NCBI RefSeq assembly: GCF_900240945.1 | Contig: NZ_OESG01000013.1 | Location: 1,776,888 to 1,840,887 of the forward strand | Direction: 5' to 3' | DNA from: Mycobacterium sp. 3519A | GTDB lineage: Bacteria; Actinomycetota; Actinomycetes; Mycobacteriales; Mycobacteriaceae | Length of the DNA: 64,000 nucleotides | Part shown: in pieces, positions 25,601-34,445 of the stretch | How the letters are laid out: each line of letters starts with the position of its first letter | Position numbering within the stretch: the stretch's first letter is position 1 | Made by a program: the position numbers and the translations under genes | Notes under the pieces: model-generated | What the model saw: only the letters and a program-made list of their open reading frames with translations | Database searches by the model: none | What the model was told of the DNA's origin: nothing

Positions 25601-27174
25601 AGCGCGGCCACCTTCGTCGACTGGCGAAACAGCACGATGGTCACCGGGATGGCGAGCACCACCAGGACAAGCGCGTATGGGGCAGCGGCCGCGAAGTCCA
25701 ACTCGCTGGCGAACGACCAGAACCGCATCGACAGCGTGTTGGTCCCGGTCGGGGCGAGCAGCAGTGTCGCCGTCAATTCCGTTGCCACAGCAACGAATAC
25801 CAGTGAGGCGGCGGCCGCGGCCGCTGGTGCGGTGAGCCGCAGTGTGACGCGCAGGAAGGTGGCCGTCGGTGAGCTGCCGAGCGACCGTGATGCCTCTTCG
25901 AGGCTGGGCGGCACCTGGGCGAGTCCGGCGCGCACGTTCACCAGCGCGCGCGGCATGAACAGCAGCACGTAGGCGAACACGATCAGCGCGACGCTCTGGT
26001 ACAGCGGGCGGGCCAGGTGGATGGTGACGGTGACGAGGGCCAGCGCGGTGACGATGCCCGGCAGCGAACCGGTGACGTAGTTGGCGCCCTCGACGATGCG
26101 GGCGAGCGCACCGCGCGACCGCACGGCCACCCATGCGACGGGAAACGCCAGCACCGTGGTCAACACGGCCGCCAGCGCCGCCAGTCCGACGGTTTGCCCG
26201 AGCGCAGTGGCGATGTCGTCGACCACCCAGACCTGCCCACCGCCGATCCACAGCCAGCGCACGATCGTCCACACCGGCACCCCGAGCGCGAGGACGGCCA
26301 CCGCCGCGAGGGCGGCTTGGGCGGCTAACATGCTGCGGCCCAACCGGATCGGCGTGGCCAGGCGTGGCGCACCGGCGCCGACGCGGGAAAACCGGGCGGA
26401 GCCGCGGGCCAACGCTTCGGCCACCAGCAGCACCAGGCACAGCAACACCAACACACCGGCGAGCATGCTGCCTGCCGCGCCGTCGAACGTCACCTGGAAC
26501 TGCTGGAAGATCGCGACGGTGAAGGTGTCGAACCGCACCATCGCGAATGCGCCGAACTCGGCGAGCAGATGGATACCGATCAACAAGCCGCCGCCGAGAA
26601 TCGCAAGCCGCAACTGCGGCAGCACGACCCGGAAGAAGACTCCCGTCGAGTCGGAGCCGAGCGCCCTCGCCGACTCCTCGATAGCGGGGTCGAGTCGCCG
26701 CAGCGTCGCGGCCACCGGCAGGTACATGAACGGAAAGTACGACAACGTCGACACCAACACCCCGGCCCACACCCCGTGCGCCGACGGGATGACACCCACC
26801 CACGCGTAGCTGTTGATGAACGCGGGGACCGCGAGGGGCGCGACGAACAGCGGACGCCAGAACATTCGGCCCGGCAGATCGGTGCGTTCCACCAGCCACG
26901 CGACGCCGACCCCGATTACCACGCACAGTGGCACGGTGATCGCCACCAGCGCCACGGTGTTGAACAGCAGTTCACCGACCCTGGGCCGGACGACCAGGTC
27001 GTAGGCCTTCGTCGGCCCGATCGACAGCGCGGCCCACCCGACGTACCCCAGCGGGATCAGGGTCGCGGCCACCAGCACCGCGACCGTCGCGGTGACCAGC
27101 GGCCCCGGCCGCGAAGCCTTGTCAGGCCGCGCGGCGGGCGCCGTAGGGCGCGACAGGGTCTGGGGAGCGACCAC
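25597..27174 (-). CDS. Iron(III)-type ABC transporter permease (fused double permease)
   Basis: 525 residues, GTG start. Two repeated permease halves are present, each with about six helices and a binding-protein-dependent transport loop: EESARALGSDSTGVFFRVVLPQLR in the first half and EEASRSLGSSPTATFLRVTLRL in the second. This doubled architecture is typical of FbpB-like ferric-iron permeases. It abuts the substrate-binding gene upstream with no gap and overlaps the ATPase start downstream. Confidence 0.93.
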   Translation of the reverse strand: MVAPQTLSRPTAPAARPDKASRPGPLVTATVAVLVAATLIPLGYVGWAALSIGPTKAYDLVVRPRVGELLFNTVALVAITVPLCVVIGVGVAWLVERTDLPGRMFWRPLFVAPLAVPAFINSYAWVGVIPSAHGVWAGVLVSTLSYFPFMYLPVAATLRRLDPAIEESARALGSDSTGVFFRVVLPQLRLAILGGGLLIGIHLLAEFGAFAMVRFDTFTVAIFQQFQVTFDGAAGSMLAGVLVLLCLVLLVAEALARGSARFSRVGAGAPRLATPIRLGRSMLAAQAALAAVAVLALGVPVWTIVRWLWIGGGQVWVVDDIATALGQTVGLAALAAVLTTVLAFPVAWVAVRSRGALARIVEGANYVTGSLPGIVTALALVTVTIHLARPLYQSVALIVFAYVLLFMPRALVNVRAGLAQVPPSLEEASRSLGSSPTATFLRVTLRLTAPAAAAAASLVFVAVATELTATLLLAPTGTNTLSMRFWSFASELDFAAAAPYALVLVVLAIPVTIVLFRQSTKVAAL

Positions 27175-28191
27175 CTATAGCAAACCAGCCTTCGTCATCA
27201 GGTCCGTCACCTTCTGGGCGTCAAGCGTGGTCGGGTCCACAACCGGTGCCTGCAGGTCGGCCAGCGGCACCAGCGCGGGGTTCGCGGGCACACCGGAGGC
27301 CACCGGATACTCGAAGGACGTACCCTTCTCCAGCACCTCCTGGCCCTCCTTACCGGTGATGAACTTGAGGAACTGTTGCGCCTCCTGCGCCTTCTTGCTC
27401 GACTTCAGCACACCGCCGCCGGACAGGCTGACGAACGCGCCGGGATCGGTGTTCTTGAAGTAGTACAGCGACGTATTGCCGCTCTGTTCTTTGGTTTTCG
27501 CCTGGTCGCGGAACCAGTAGTAGTGGTAGATGATGCCGCCGTCCACCTCGCCGGCGTTGACGGCCTTCATCGTCGCGATGTTGTCGTTGTAGGTCACCGC
27601 GTTGGCTTTCATCCCGGCCAGCCATTGCGCGGTGGCGGCTTCGCCCTTGAGTTGCAGCAGCGCGGCGACGATGGCCTGGAAGTCGGCCTTGGTCGGCGCT
27701 CCGCCCCAGCGGCCCTTCCACGCGGGCTGCTGCAGGTCGAGCATCGACTTGGGCAGTTGGTCGGGCTTCAGCTTGGCCGTGTTGTAGACGAACACCGTGG
27801 AACGCGCGGCGACACCGGTCCACTTGCCGCTGGCCGGGCGGTATTGCGGCGGCACCTGCTTGATGGTCTCCGGATCCAGGTCGGCGAACAGGCCCGCCTT
27901 TTCGACGGCGGCCATCGCGGGGGAGTTCTCGGTGAGGAAGACATCGGCGGGCGACTTGTCGCCCTCGGCCACCAACTGGTTGCCCAGTTCGGTGTCGCCG
28001 CCCTGACGGTAGGTGACCTTGATGCCGGTCGCCTTGGTGAACGCGTCGATCCACTCCTTGGTCAGCGACTCGTGCTGGGCGTTGTACACCAGCAACTCGT
28101 CCTTCTGATCCGATCCCGAGCAGGCGGTCGAGCCCAGCACGAGGGCGAGGGCTGCTGCCGCTGCCGCGATCCGGCCCCAACGTCGTCGCAT
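27175..28191 (-). CDS. Iron(III)-type ABC substrate-binding lipoprotein
   Basis: 338 residues from ATG 28191. The N-terminus MRRRWGRIAAAAAALALVLGSTACSGS is a lipoprotein signal with lipobox Cys26, so it should be anchored outside the membrane. The mature part follows the FbpA/AfuA-type fold: LLVYNAQHESLTKEWIDAFTKATGIKV, a QGGD ligand loop, DVFLTENSPAMAAVEKAGL, and YHYYWFRDQA with the tyrosines that bind Fe(III) in this family. It heads the operon (binding protein, permease, ATPase, acyltransferase fusion), behind an iron-box-like dyad. A polyamine or thiamine ligand is less likely. Confidence 0.92.
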   Translation of the reverse strand: MRRRWGRIAAAAAALALVLGSTACSGSDQKDELLVYNAQHESLTKEWIDAFTKATGIKVTYRQGGDTELGNQLVAEGDKSPADVFLTENSPAMAAVEKAGLFADLDPETIKQVPPQYRPASGKWTGVAARSTVFVYNTAKLKPDQLPKSMLDLQQPAWKGRWGGAPTKADFQAIVAALLQLKGEAATAQWLAGMKANAVTYNDNIATMKAVNAGEVDGGIIYHYYWFRDQAKTKEQSGNTSLYYFKNTDPGAFVSLSGGGVLKSSKKAQEAQQFLKFITGKEGQEVLEKGTSFEYPVASGVPANPALVPLADLQAPVVDPTTLDAQKVTDLMTKAGLL

Positions 28192-28207
28192 CCAGCAGGT
28201 CCTTCCG

Positions 28208-28230
28208 TAGGTAAGTGGAGCTTTACCTAA
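28208..28230. promoter_or_regulatory. Candidate iron-responsive (IdeR/DtxR-like) operator
   Basis: TAGGTAA (28208-28214) and TTACCTA (28223-28229) are perfect 7-bp inverted arms with an 8-bp spacer, 17 bp upstream of the binding-protein ATG. Read on the minus strand the 19 bases from 28230 match about 13 of 19 positions of the mycobacterial IdeR consensus, very well in the left half (TTAGGTAAAGCT) and poorly in the right. It could repress the iron-type ABC operon when iron is plentiful, and could also affect the divergent haem-binding gene. Confidence 0.5.
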
Positions 28231-28412
28231 GGAACCTACCCTGCATCGACATCCGATCCGACGCTGTGGTGTCAGGTTTCTGCGACGCTGTCCGGTGCTG
28301 CGCACAGCTGTTGCTCGTCGACGCCGAAAATGCATCACAGCAGACTTCGAGGAATTCTTACGGTTCGCCTGACCAGGCATGGTGTCGCCGCGCCGGGGGT
28401 AACACTGCCTAC

Positions 28413-28811
28413 ATGAGGTTGTCAGCTACTGCCGTGCGCCGCGGCCTGTTCGGCGCATTCACCACATGCGCGCTCGCGGCCGCGACGGTTGGCATCCCGG
28501 CCGCAGGCGCACAGCCCGACTGCACCGCGAGCGGTTTCGCCCATGTCGCCTCCGGGGTGCTCAACAACGCGGGCGGGTGGCTCGATGTCCACCCGGACGC
28601 CAACAACGTGCTGACGGCGGCGGGCATGCAGGGAGCCGGCGCCGAGCAGTCGGTGCGTGATTACTTCGTCGCACATCCACAGGAGTTTCAGGAGCTACGC
28701 GGGATCGCGGCGCCGCTGATCGATATGCAGCACGGCTGCGGCGCGGCGATTCAGCCGATGCAGATCGCCGCGCTGTATCAGGCGCTGTCCCAATCGGGTG
28801 CGCCGATGTAG
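28413..28811 (+). CDS. Haem-binding (MHB-domain) exported protein
   Basis: 132 residues from ATG 28413. The N-terminal 30 residues are a cleavable Sec signal ending near PAAGAQPDC. The mature domain carries the mycobacterial haem-binding pattern: a Cys early (DCTASGFAHVASGVLNNAGGWLDVHPDANNVLTAAG), a helix with VRDYFVAHPQEFQELRGIAAPL, and a second Cys in MQHGCGAAI, likely a disulfide pair. Relatives include the haemophore Rv0203. Location beside the iron-type ABC operon and its dyad fits a role in haem/iron capture. Short helical proteins of this group also occur as haemophore-like proteins of unknown ligand. Confidence 0.85.
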   Translation: MRLSATAVRRGLFGAFTTCALAAATVGIPAAGAQPDCTASGFAHVASGVLNNAGGWLDVHPDANNVLTAAGMQGAGAEQSVRDYFVAHPQEFQELRGIAAPLIDMQHGCGAAIQPMQIAALYQALSQSGAPM

Positions 28812-28814
28812 CGC

Positions 28815-29633
28815 TCACATTCGGCCGTAACGGCTGCGCACAAAGCTGTAGGCGCCGAAGGCGGCGATGCCGAGTGCGGCGACGATCAACAGCACCTTCC
28901 CGAACGGGGCGTGGCCCAGCGTCTTGACGGCCGCGTCGAAGCCCGTGGCCTTCGACGGGTCGGCCTGCAGGGTGGCCACGATGACAAGAACCCCCGCGCC
29001 CGCCAGCACGATGCCCTTGGCGACGTAACCGGCGACGCCGACGGTGGTGACCGCGGTCCCGCCGTGCACGCGTAGATCTTTGAAGAACTTCTTGGTCGCT
29101 CCCTTGTAGACGTGGTAGCCGCCGACGACAATGAGCCCCACCGCGACGGCGATGAGAACCGCTTTGCCCCAACCGGATTGCATCATCTGCGCGCTCAACC
29201 CGGCATTCTGCTCACTGCTCTGCTGGCCGCGGCCCATCGCAAAACGCGCCGCGGAGAACGCGATTGCGAAGTTCACGGCGGCAAGGCCGAGGGATTTCGC
29301 GCGCTTCCAGGCGGGGGTGTCGTCCTGGTACGGCCCAGCGCCCTCGCCGGGTTTGGCGCCGACGATCGACTCGGCGACGCGCCACAAGCCGAGCGCTACC
29401 AGTCCTGCCGCGGCACACCAGAGGATCACCGCGCCGCCCGTATGGCCGGCCAGGGTGGCCAGTGCACCGGACTGGTCGGCGTTGCCGCCTGAGCCGAACG
29501 CGATCTGGGCGATGATGAACGCGACGATGAGGTGAAGCACCCCGCTGACGGCGAATCCGGCGCGGGCCGCGTACTCGAAGGCGTCGCTGTTGGTTGCCCT
29601 GTGGACCGCGCCGTGCACGGAGTTGTCGACCAT
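28815..29633 (-). CDS. DUF1206 integral membrane protein
   Basis: 272 residues from ATG 29633. About six hydrophobic segments form three similar two-helix units: ARAGFAVSGVLHLIVAFIIAQ, FGSGGNADQSGALATLAG, then KSLGLAAVNFAIAFSAARF and GYVAKGIVLAGAGVLVIVAT. Repeated Arg/Lys-x-Gly-(Tyr/Phe) starts of helices are the DUF1206 hallmark. Function is unknown. It converges on the haem-binding gene (3 bp between stops) and diverges from yraN across 118 bp, which shows nothing I recognise beyond promoter space. Confidence 0.85.
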   Translation of the reverse strand: MVDNSVHGAVHRATNSDAFEYAARAGFAVSGVLHLIVAFIIAQIAFGSGGNADQSGALATLAGHTGGAVILWCAAAGLVALGLWRVAESIVGAKPGEGAGPYQDDTPAWKRAKSLGLAAVNFAIAFSAARFAMGRGQQSSEQNAGLSAQMMQSGWGKAVLIAVAVGLIVVGGYHVYKGATKKFFKDLRVHGGTAVTTVGVAGYVAKGIVLAGAGVLVIVATLQADPSKATGFDAAVKTLGHAPFGKVLLIVAALGIAAFGAYSFVRSRYGRM

Positions 29634-29751
29634 GGCGCCTCGTATACCCCAATTTTTACGCCGCCGAAACGGCACGCCGGGCAACTGTGGATGAGTTTGC
29701 GTCGGGGGATGAGCGTCCGCAGTTGTCGGTGCCGGCACAGAAAGTGGCGAT

Positions 29752-30120
29752 ATGACGACGTTGACACGTGCCGAACTCGGCGCACTCGGCGAGCAACTGG
29801 CCGTCGACCACTTGACCGCGCTGGGGCTGCGCGTGCTGTGCCGCAACTGGCGGTGCCGATATGGCGAGCTGGACGTGGTCGCTGCTGACGATGCCGCCCG
29901 CACCGTGGTGTTCGTCGAGGTGAAGACGCGCACCAGCGACCAGTTCGGCGGCGTGTCCGAAGCCGTGACGCCGACGAAGCTGCGCAGGCTGCGGCGCCTC
30001 GCCGGGCTGTGGCTCGCCGCCCAGGATCGGCATTGGGCTGCGGTGCGCATCGACGTGATCGGTGTGCGCATCGGCCGCACCAGAACCCCGGAGATCACCC
30101 ACCTCCAGGCGGTGGGCTGA
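29752..30120 (+). CDS. yraN: YraN/UPF0102 family nuclease-like protein
   Basis: 122 residues. The PD-(D/E)xK-type core is visible: LGALGEQLAVDHLTALGLRVLCRNWRCRYGELDVVAADD with the GE-LD acidic pair, then VVFVEVKTRTSDQFGG providing E-x-K. It begins the backbone block matching M. tuberculosis Rv2898c (yraN)-comM-dprA. YraN proteins are thought to act in DNA processing beside ComM and DprA, but their activity is not settled. It is 74 bp upstream of the NTF2-like gene. Confidence 0.93.
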   Translation: MTTLTRAELGALGEQLAVDHLTALGLRVLCRNWRCRYGELDVVAADDAARTVVFVEVKTRTSDQFGGVSEAVTPTKLRRLRRLAGLWLAAQDRHWAAVRIDVIGVRIGRTRTPEITHLQAVG

Positions 30121-30194
30121 TTGCGCTGACGGGCTGCGAGTAACCGAATAGCCTCATCGGACTCGCCCCGCACAACCGAAGACGAGGAGCCGCG

Positions 30195-30566
30195 GTGTCC
30201 GACGCGATCGAGCGACTGATGGAGAGCAATCTGCTGCGTGTCTTCAACGAGCGTGACGCCGATCGCCGCAGGGCCGCGATCGCGCAGACCTACTCGCCTG
30301 ACGTCCGGTGGACCGACGATGAGGGCGTGTCCGTCGGCCACGAGGCGCTCGACGCGAAGGCGCAGGCGCTGCAGGACGGGCAGTTGGCCGGGTTGTCGTT
30401 CGTCAAGGCCGGGCCGGTCTATCAGACCCGTGGATTCGGTTATCTCGCATGGAATGTCGTGGCGCCGGGAACCGATGCCCCGATAGTGACGGGCTTCGAC
30501 GTCGCGCTCGTGCACGACGAGCTCATCACCGATCTGTTCACCATCGTCACCGCAGCCCCGCACTGA
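30195..30566 (+). CDS. NTF2/SnoaL-like small protein
   Basis: 123 residues with a GTG start preceded by GACGAGGAG. The profile DAIERLMESNLLRVFNERDADRRRAAIAQTYSPDVRWTDDEGVSVGHEALDAKAQAL is the N-terminal helix/cone of the NTF2-like fold, ending with a beta strand FDVALVHDELITDLFTIV. Catalytic function cannot be deduced; such proteins can be isomerases, dehydratases or binding proteins. It is inserted between yraN and comM, where I do not recall a counterpart in the M. tuberculosis order. Confidence 0.8.
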   Translation: MSDAIERLMESNLLRVFNERDADRRRAAIAQTYSPDVRWTDDEGVSVGHEALDAKAQALQDGQLAGLSFVKAGPVYQTRGFGYLAWNVVAPGTDAPIVTGFDVALVHDELITDLFTIVTAAPH

Positions 30567-30657
30567 CGCGACGGCTCGGCTTGGCGGTTGTGGATAACCA
30601 CGATCCGAGCAGCCGCCCCGCCCCGAAATTGTCGGTGGCCCGGCCGAGCCTGAGGCC

Positions 30658-30720
30658 ATGGACAGCGATAGGGAACCAGAGCCGTCGACACGCACCGAGA
30701 CGCGCACGGGAGTGGGCTGA
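30658..30720 (+). CDS. Possible 20-codon leader ORF ahead of comM
   Basis: ATG 30658 opens a 20-codon frame (MDSDREPEPSTRTETRTGVG) whose TGA shares its last base with the comM ATG (TGATG). This is the layout of translational coupling. The peptide is very hydrophilic and has no recognisable domain. No Shine-Dalgarno is obvious before comM apart from GGGAGTGGG inside this frame. The alternative is that the frame is fortuitous and the region 30567-30719 is simply the comM leader. Confidence 0.3.
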   Translation: MDSDREPEPSTRTETRTGVG

Positions 30721-32231
30721 TGGCACTCGGGCGCGCCTACTCGGTGGCAATGCGGGGCCTCGACGGCCAGATCGTCGAGATCGAAGCGGACATCAGCTCC
30801 GGGCTGCCCGGTGTGCATCTCGTCGGTCTGGCCGATGCCGCGTTGCAGGAGTCGCGGGACCGGGTCCGCGCCGCGATCACCAACTGTGATCACGAATGGC
30901 CGAAGACGCGGCTGACGCTGGCGCTCTCGCCTGCGACGCTGCCGAAAATGGGTTCGGTCTACGACCTGGCGCTGGCGTGCGCGGTGTTGTCGGCCAACGG
31001 CAAGAAGGCGTGGGGGCGGCTCGAAAAGACCGTGCTGCTGGGTGAATTGGCGCTCGACGGCCGGGTGCGGCCGATCAATGGCGTGCTGCCTGCGGTGCTG
31101 GCGGCCAAGCGGGAAGGCTGGCCCACCGTCGTCGTTCCGGTCGAGAACCTCGCCGAGGCCAGCCTGATCGACGGCGTCGACGTGTGGGGTGTGCGCACGC
31201 TGAAGCAGCTGTACAACTGGTTGCGCGGCGCCACCGTCCTCGAGGGCAGGATCGATGCGGTGTCGCCGGTCCCGGAACCCGCCGTCGACCTGGCCGATGT
31301 GGTCGGGCAGACGCACGCCAGGTACGCCGTCGAGGTGGCCGCGGCGGGTGCCCATCACCTGATGATGACCGGCCCACCCGGGGTGGGGAAAACGATGCTG
31401 GCGCAACGCCTTCCGGGTCTGCTGCCGCCACTGTCGGAAGGTGAGTCGCTGGAGGTGACGGCCATCCACTCGGTGGCGGGCGTGCTGCCGGGAAGCACGC
31501 CGCTGATCACCCAGGCACCGTTCGTGGCGCCGCATCACACCTCCAGCGTCGCCGCGCTGGTCGGCGGCGGGTCGGGGCTGGCGCGGCCCGGCGCGGTCAG
31601 TCGCGCGCATCGGGGTGTCTTGTTTCTCGACGAGTGCGCCGAGATCGGGGTCAGTGCGATGGAAGCGCTGCGGACTCCGTTGGAGGAAGGCGAAGTTCGG
31701 CTTGCCCGCCGGGACGGTGTCGCATGCTATCCGGCGCGTTTCCAGCTGGTGCTCGCCGCCAACCCGTGTCCGTGCGCGCCAGCGGATCCGAAGGACTGCG
31801 TGTGCCCGTCGACGGTCAAACGCCGGTATTTGGGCAAGCTGTCCGGGCCGATGCTGGATCGGGTGGACCTGCGAGTCGAGATGCACATGGCGCGGGCGGG
31901 AGCGTTCGCCGCCGGGGACGGTGAGTCGACGACAGTGGTCCGCCAGCGAGTCGCGGCCGCGCGCGCGGTTGCCGCAGAACGGTGGCGGCCGTATGGGATT
32001 CGGACCAATGCGGAAGTCAGCGGTGCGCTGCTGCGAAGGAACTTTCGGCTCGGCTCAAACGCGATGAAACCGCTGCAGATTGCGCTCGATCGTGGCTCGC
32101 TGAGCATCCGCGGCGCGGACAGGACGCTGAGAGTCGCGTGGACACTTGCCGATCTGGATGGGCTGACGTCACCGGGACCCGATCAGGTCAGCACGGCGCT
32201 GAGTTTCCGACGAGGTGGGGGGATGCGATGA
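30720..32231 (+). CDS. comM: ComM/YifB-type AAA+ ATPase (Mg-chelatase-like)
   Basis: 503 residues. The N-terminal ChlI-like domain (LPGVHLVGLADAALQESRDRVRAAI) precedes the AAA+ core with Walker A GPPGVGKT, the Walker B-like GVLFLDECAEI, and the C-terminal zinc-ribbon-containing piece with NPCPCAP...CVCPS. ComM helicases extend recombination tracts during natural transformation in other bacteria; in mycobacteria the role is inferred. It overlaps dprA by 4 nt (ATGA), in the order yraN-(NTF2)-comM-dprA seen in M. tuberculosis Rv2898c-Rv2896c. Confidence 0.95.
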   Translation: MALGRAYSVAMRGLDGQIVEIEADISSGLPGVHLVGLADAALQESRDRVRAAITNCDHEWPKTRLTLALSPATLPKMGSVYDLALACAVLSANGKKAWGRLEKTVLLGELALDGRVRPINGVLPAVLAAKREGWPTVVVPVENLAEASLIDGVDVWGVRTLKQLYNWLRGATVLEGRIDAVSPVPEPAVDLADVVGQTHARYAVEVAAAGAHHLMMTGPPGVGKTMLAQRLPGLLPPLSEGESLEVTAIHSVAGVLPGSTPLITQAPFVAPHHTSSVAALVGGGSGLARPGAVSRAHRGVLFLDECAEIGVSAMEALRTPLEEGEVRLARRDGVACYPARFQLVLAANPCPCAPADPKDCVCPSTVKRRYLGKLSGPMLDRVDLRVEMHMARAGAFAAGDGESTTVVRQRVAAARAVAAERWRPYGIRTNAEVSGALLRRNFRLGSNAMKPLQIALDRGSLSIRGADRTLRVAWTLADLDGLTSPGPDQVSTALSFRRGGGMR

Positions 32232-33352
32232 CCGATCCGAGGCTGCGTGCCGTGGCGTATCTGTCCCGGGTGGTCGAACCGCCGTGCCCGCAACTCGCCG
32301 CGTTGGTGGCCGGCGTCGGGCCGGTCGAGGCCGCCGAGCGGGTGAAGCGGCGGGTCGTGGGTGACGACCTGTTGCGGCTCACCGAGGCGCGCTATGAGAT
32401 TGATTGTGCTGCAGAAGATCTCGAGGTGTTGGACCGCTTGGGTGGTCGGCTGATCACCGAGGAAGACGACGAATGGCCGCTGCTGGCGTTCACGGCGTTC
32501 AACGGCATCGATACGACGAAGCGGCCGGAGGGTCGCCCGCCGCTGGCGTTGTGGGTGCTGGGTCCTGCGCGGCTCGACACTGTGGCCGAGCGCGCCGCCG
32601 GCATCGTCGGCACCCGTGCGTCCAGTGCGTACGGTGAGCATGTCGCAGGGGAGTTGGCGGCCGGTCTCGCGGAGCGCGATGTAGTGGTGGTGTCCGGCGG
32701 CGCCTACGGCATCGACGGGTCGGCCCACCGCGCCGCGCTGGCCGCCGACGGATTCACCGTCGCGGTGTTGGCCGGCGGCATCGACGTGCCCTACCCGGCG
32801 GGCCACGCGGACCTGTTGCGGCGGATCGGCCAGGAGGGCCTGTTGGTCACGGAGTATCCGCCGGGCCTGCGCCCGCAGCGGCACAGGTTCTTGACTCGCA
32901 ACCGGCTTGTCGCAGCGTTGTCGGGGGCGACGGTGGTGGTCGAGGCCGGGGCGCGAAGTGGCGCGGCCAACACCGCGGCGTGGGCGACGGCGCTGGGTCG
33001 CGGCGTGTGCGCGGTGCCGGGGCCGATCACGTCGTCGACGTCCGTCGGATGCCACGTGCTGTTGCGCGGCGGCGCCATTTTGGTCACCCGCGCTGACGAG
33101 GTGCTCGAACTGGTCGGCCGGGTGGGTGAATTGGCGGCCGACCCGCAGCGGCCGACGTCGCGTCTGGACGGGCTGGCGCCCAACGAACTGCGGGTCTACG
33201 ACGCGTTTCCGGCCCGCGGCGCGCGCACCGTCGAGCAACTTTCCGTCGCATCGGGTTTGCCACCGACACAGTTGCTGGGCCCGCTTTCGATGCTTGAGAT
33301 CTCAGGTCTGGTCGTCAGCCAAGGTGGACGGTGGAAACGGGCTCTCCGGTAA
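32228..33352 (+). CDS. dprA: DNA-processing protein DprA
   Basis: 374 residues from ATG 32228, overlapping the comM stop. The Rossmann-like DprA core is intact: AAGIVGTRASSAYG, VVVSGGAYGIDGSAHRAAL, VLAGGIDVPYPAGHADLLRRI, RHRFLTRNRLVAAL and GRGVCAVPGP. A C-terminal winged helix (VEQLSVASGLPPTQLLGPLSMLEISGLV) completes the protein. DprA loads RecA on incoming single-stranded DNA in transformable species. The gene ends 9 bp before the exported glycosidase. Confidence 0.95.
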   Translation: MTDPRLRAVAYLSRVVEPPCPQLAALVAGVGPVEAAERVKRRVVGDDLLRLTEARYEIDCAAEDLEVLDRLGGRLITEEDDEWPLLAFTAFNGIDTTKRPEGRPPLALWVLGPARLDTVAERAAGIVGTRASSAYGEHVAGELAAGLAERDVVVVSGGAYGIDGSAHRAALAADGFTVAVLAGGIDVPYPAGHADLLRRIGQEGLLVTEYPPGLRPQRHRFLTRNRLVAALSGATVVVEAGARSGAANTAAWATALGRGVCAVPGPITSSTSVGCHVLLRGGAILVTRADEVLELVGRVGELAADPQRPTSRLDGLAPNELRVYDAFPARGARTVEQLSVASGLPPTQLLGPLSMLEISGLVVSQGGRWKRALR

Positions 33353-33361
33353 GTTGACTCC

Positions 33362-34411
33362 ATGCACAGCGCGACGAGCAGGATCGTTGCCCGCATAGCC
33401 ACCGTCGTCCTGCTCGTTGCGGCGATGACGGTCGTCGGAGGACGGGCGGTGACCGCTGGGGCGGTCACCCCGCCTGCGGACGGGTACGGATTCGGCGTCG
33501 GCGCACCGATGACCTACATGAGCAACGCCGATGCCGACCGCGAACTCGACGCCGTCGCCAAGACCAGCGCCACCTGGCTGCGGGTGCTCATCGACTGGCA
33601 TCTCGTCGAACCGATGCCGGGCGCCTACAACTGGGGCTACGTCGATCACTGGGTCGACGGCGCGCGGCAGCGCGGCCTCAACGTGCTCGGGTTGATCGCC
33701 TACACCCCCGATTGGGCGAGGGCGCCGGGAAGTTATTTCAGCGCACCGCCCGTCGATCCCAACACGTTCGCCGCATTCGCCGAGAAGGTGGTGCAGCGCT
33801 ACCGCGACCGGATCTCCAACTGGGAGGTCTGGAACGAGCCGAACGTGCCGTTGTTCTTCGGGCAGGTGCCCGACCGCGCGGCCCGCTACACCGAACTGCT
33901 CAAGACCGCCTATCCGGCGATCAAGGCGTCGCAACCGAACAGCACGGTGATCGCCGCGGGTCTGAGCCGCGCGTGGGCGCCCGACGATCCGCCTGCCTTC
34001 GTCAAGGCGATGTACGAACTCGGCGCGAAGGGATCCTTCGACGCCATGGCGATGCATCCCTACGTGTATCCCAATGGGCTGGGTGTCGACGACCACAACG
34101 GGTGGTCCGACGTGCAACGGGTGCACCAGTTGATGGTCGCCAACGGCGACGGCGGCAAGAAGATCTGGATGACCGAGATCGGTGCGCCCACCAGTGCGCC
34201 GTCGGCGGCGGGTGTGAGCCAGGACGAGCAGGCTCGGCAGATCACCGATGTGTTGTGGAAGGCGGCCGAGTCGGGGTTCAGCGGTCCGGCGTTCATCTTC
34301 TCGATCCGCGACATCGACACCGCCGACCGGGACAACGAGCAGGACAACTTCGGTGCGCTGTTGACCTCCGATTGGCAACCCAAGGCCGCGGCGGCGGTGC
34401 TGGCCAGGTAG
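33362..34411 (+). CDS. Exported glycoside hydrolase (clan A, cellulase-like)
   Basis: 349 residues. The first 35 residues form a Sec signal (IVARIATVVLLVAAMTVVGG... ending around VTAGAVTPP). The TIM-barrel fold of clan A glycosidases is shown by WLRVLIDWHLVEP, NVLGLIAYTPDWAR, the acid/base Glu159 in WEVWNEPN and the nucleophile Glu272 in IWMTEIGAP. The family is close to GH39/GH5-type enzymes; the sugar is unknown. I do not recall it in the M. tuberculosis order here, so it appears to be an insertion between dprA and viuB. Confidence 0.87.
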   Translation: MHSATSRIVARIATVVLLVAAMTVVGGRAVTAGAVTPPADGYGFGVGAPMTYMSNADADRELDAVAKTSATWLRVLIDWHLVEPMPGAYNWGYVDHWVDGARQRGLNVLGLIAYTPDWARAPGSYFSAPPVDPNTFAAFAEKVVQRYRDRISNWEVWNEPNVPLFFGQVPDRAARYTELLKTAYPAIKASQPNSTVIAAGLSRAWAPDDPPAFVKAMYELGAKGSFDAMAMHPYVYPNGLGVDDHNGWSDVQRVHQLMVANGDGGKKIWMTEIGAPTSAPSAAGVSQDEQARQITDVLWKAAESGFSGPAFIFSIRDIDTADRDNEQDNFGALLTSDWQPKAAAAVLAR

Positions 34412-34445
34412 GACACCGCAGGCTCGGCCGCCCTCGTATCCTCGG

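Noticed and set aside
28215..28412. N-terminal extension of the haem-binding protein from GTG 28215
   Set aside because: It would run through the iron-box-like dyad and place 66 residues before a clear signal peptide; ATG 28413 is the sensible start.
28815..31886. 1023-codon open frame on the minus strand
   Set aside because: Only its first 273 codons (28815-29633) are a DUF1206 gene; the rest lies antisense to yraN, the NTF2-like gene and comM and has no domain. Long shadow frames are usual in high-GC DNA.
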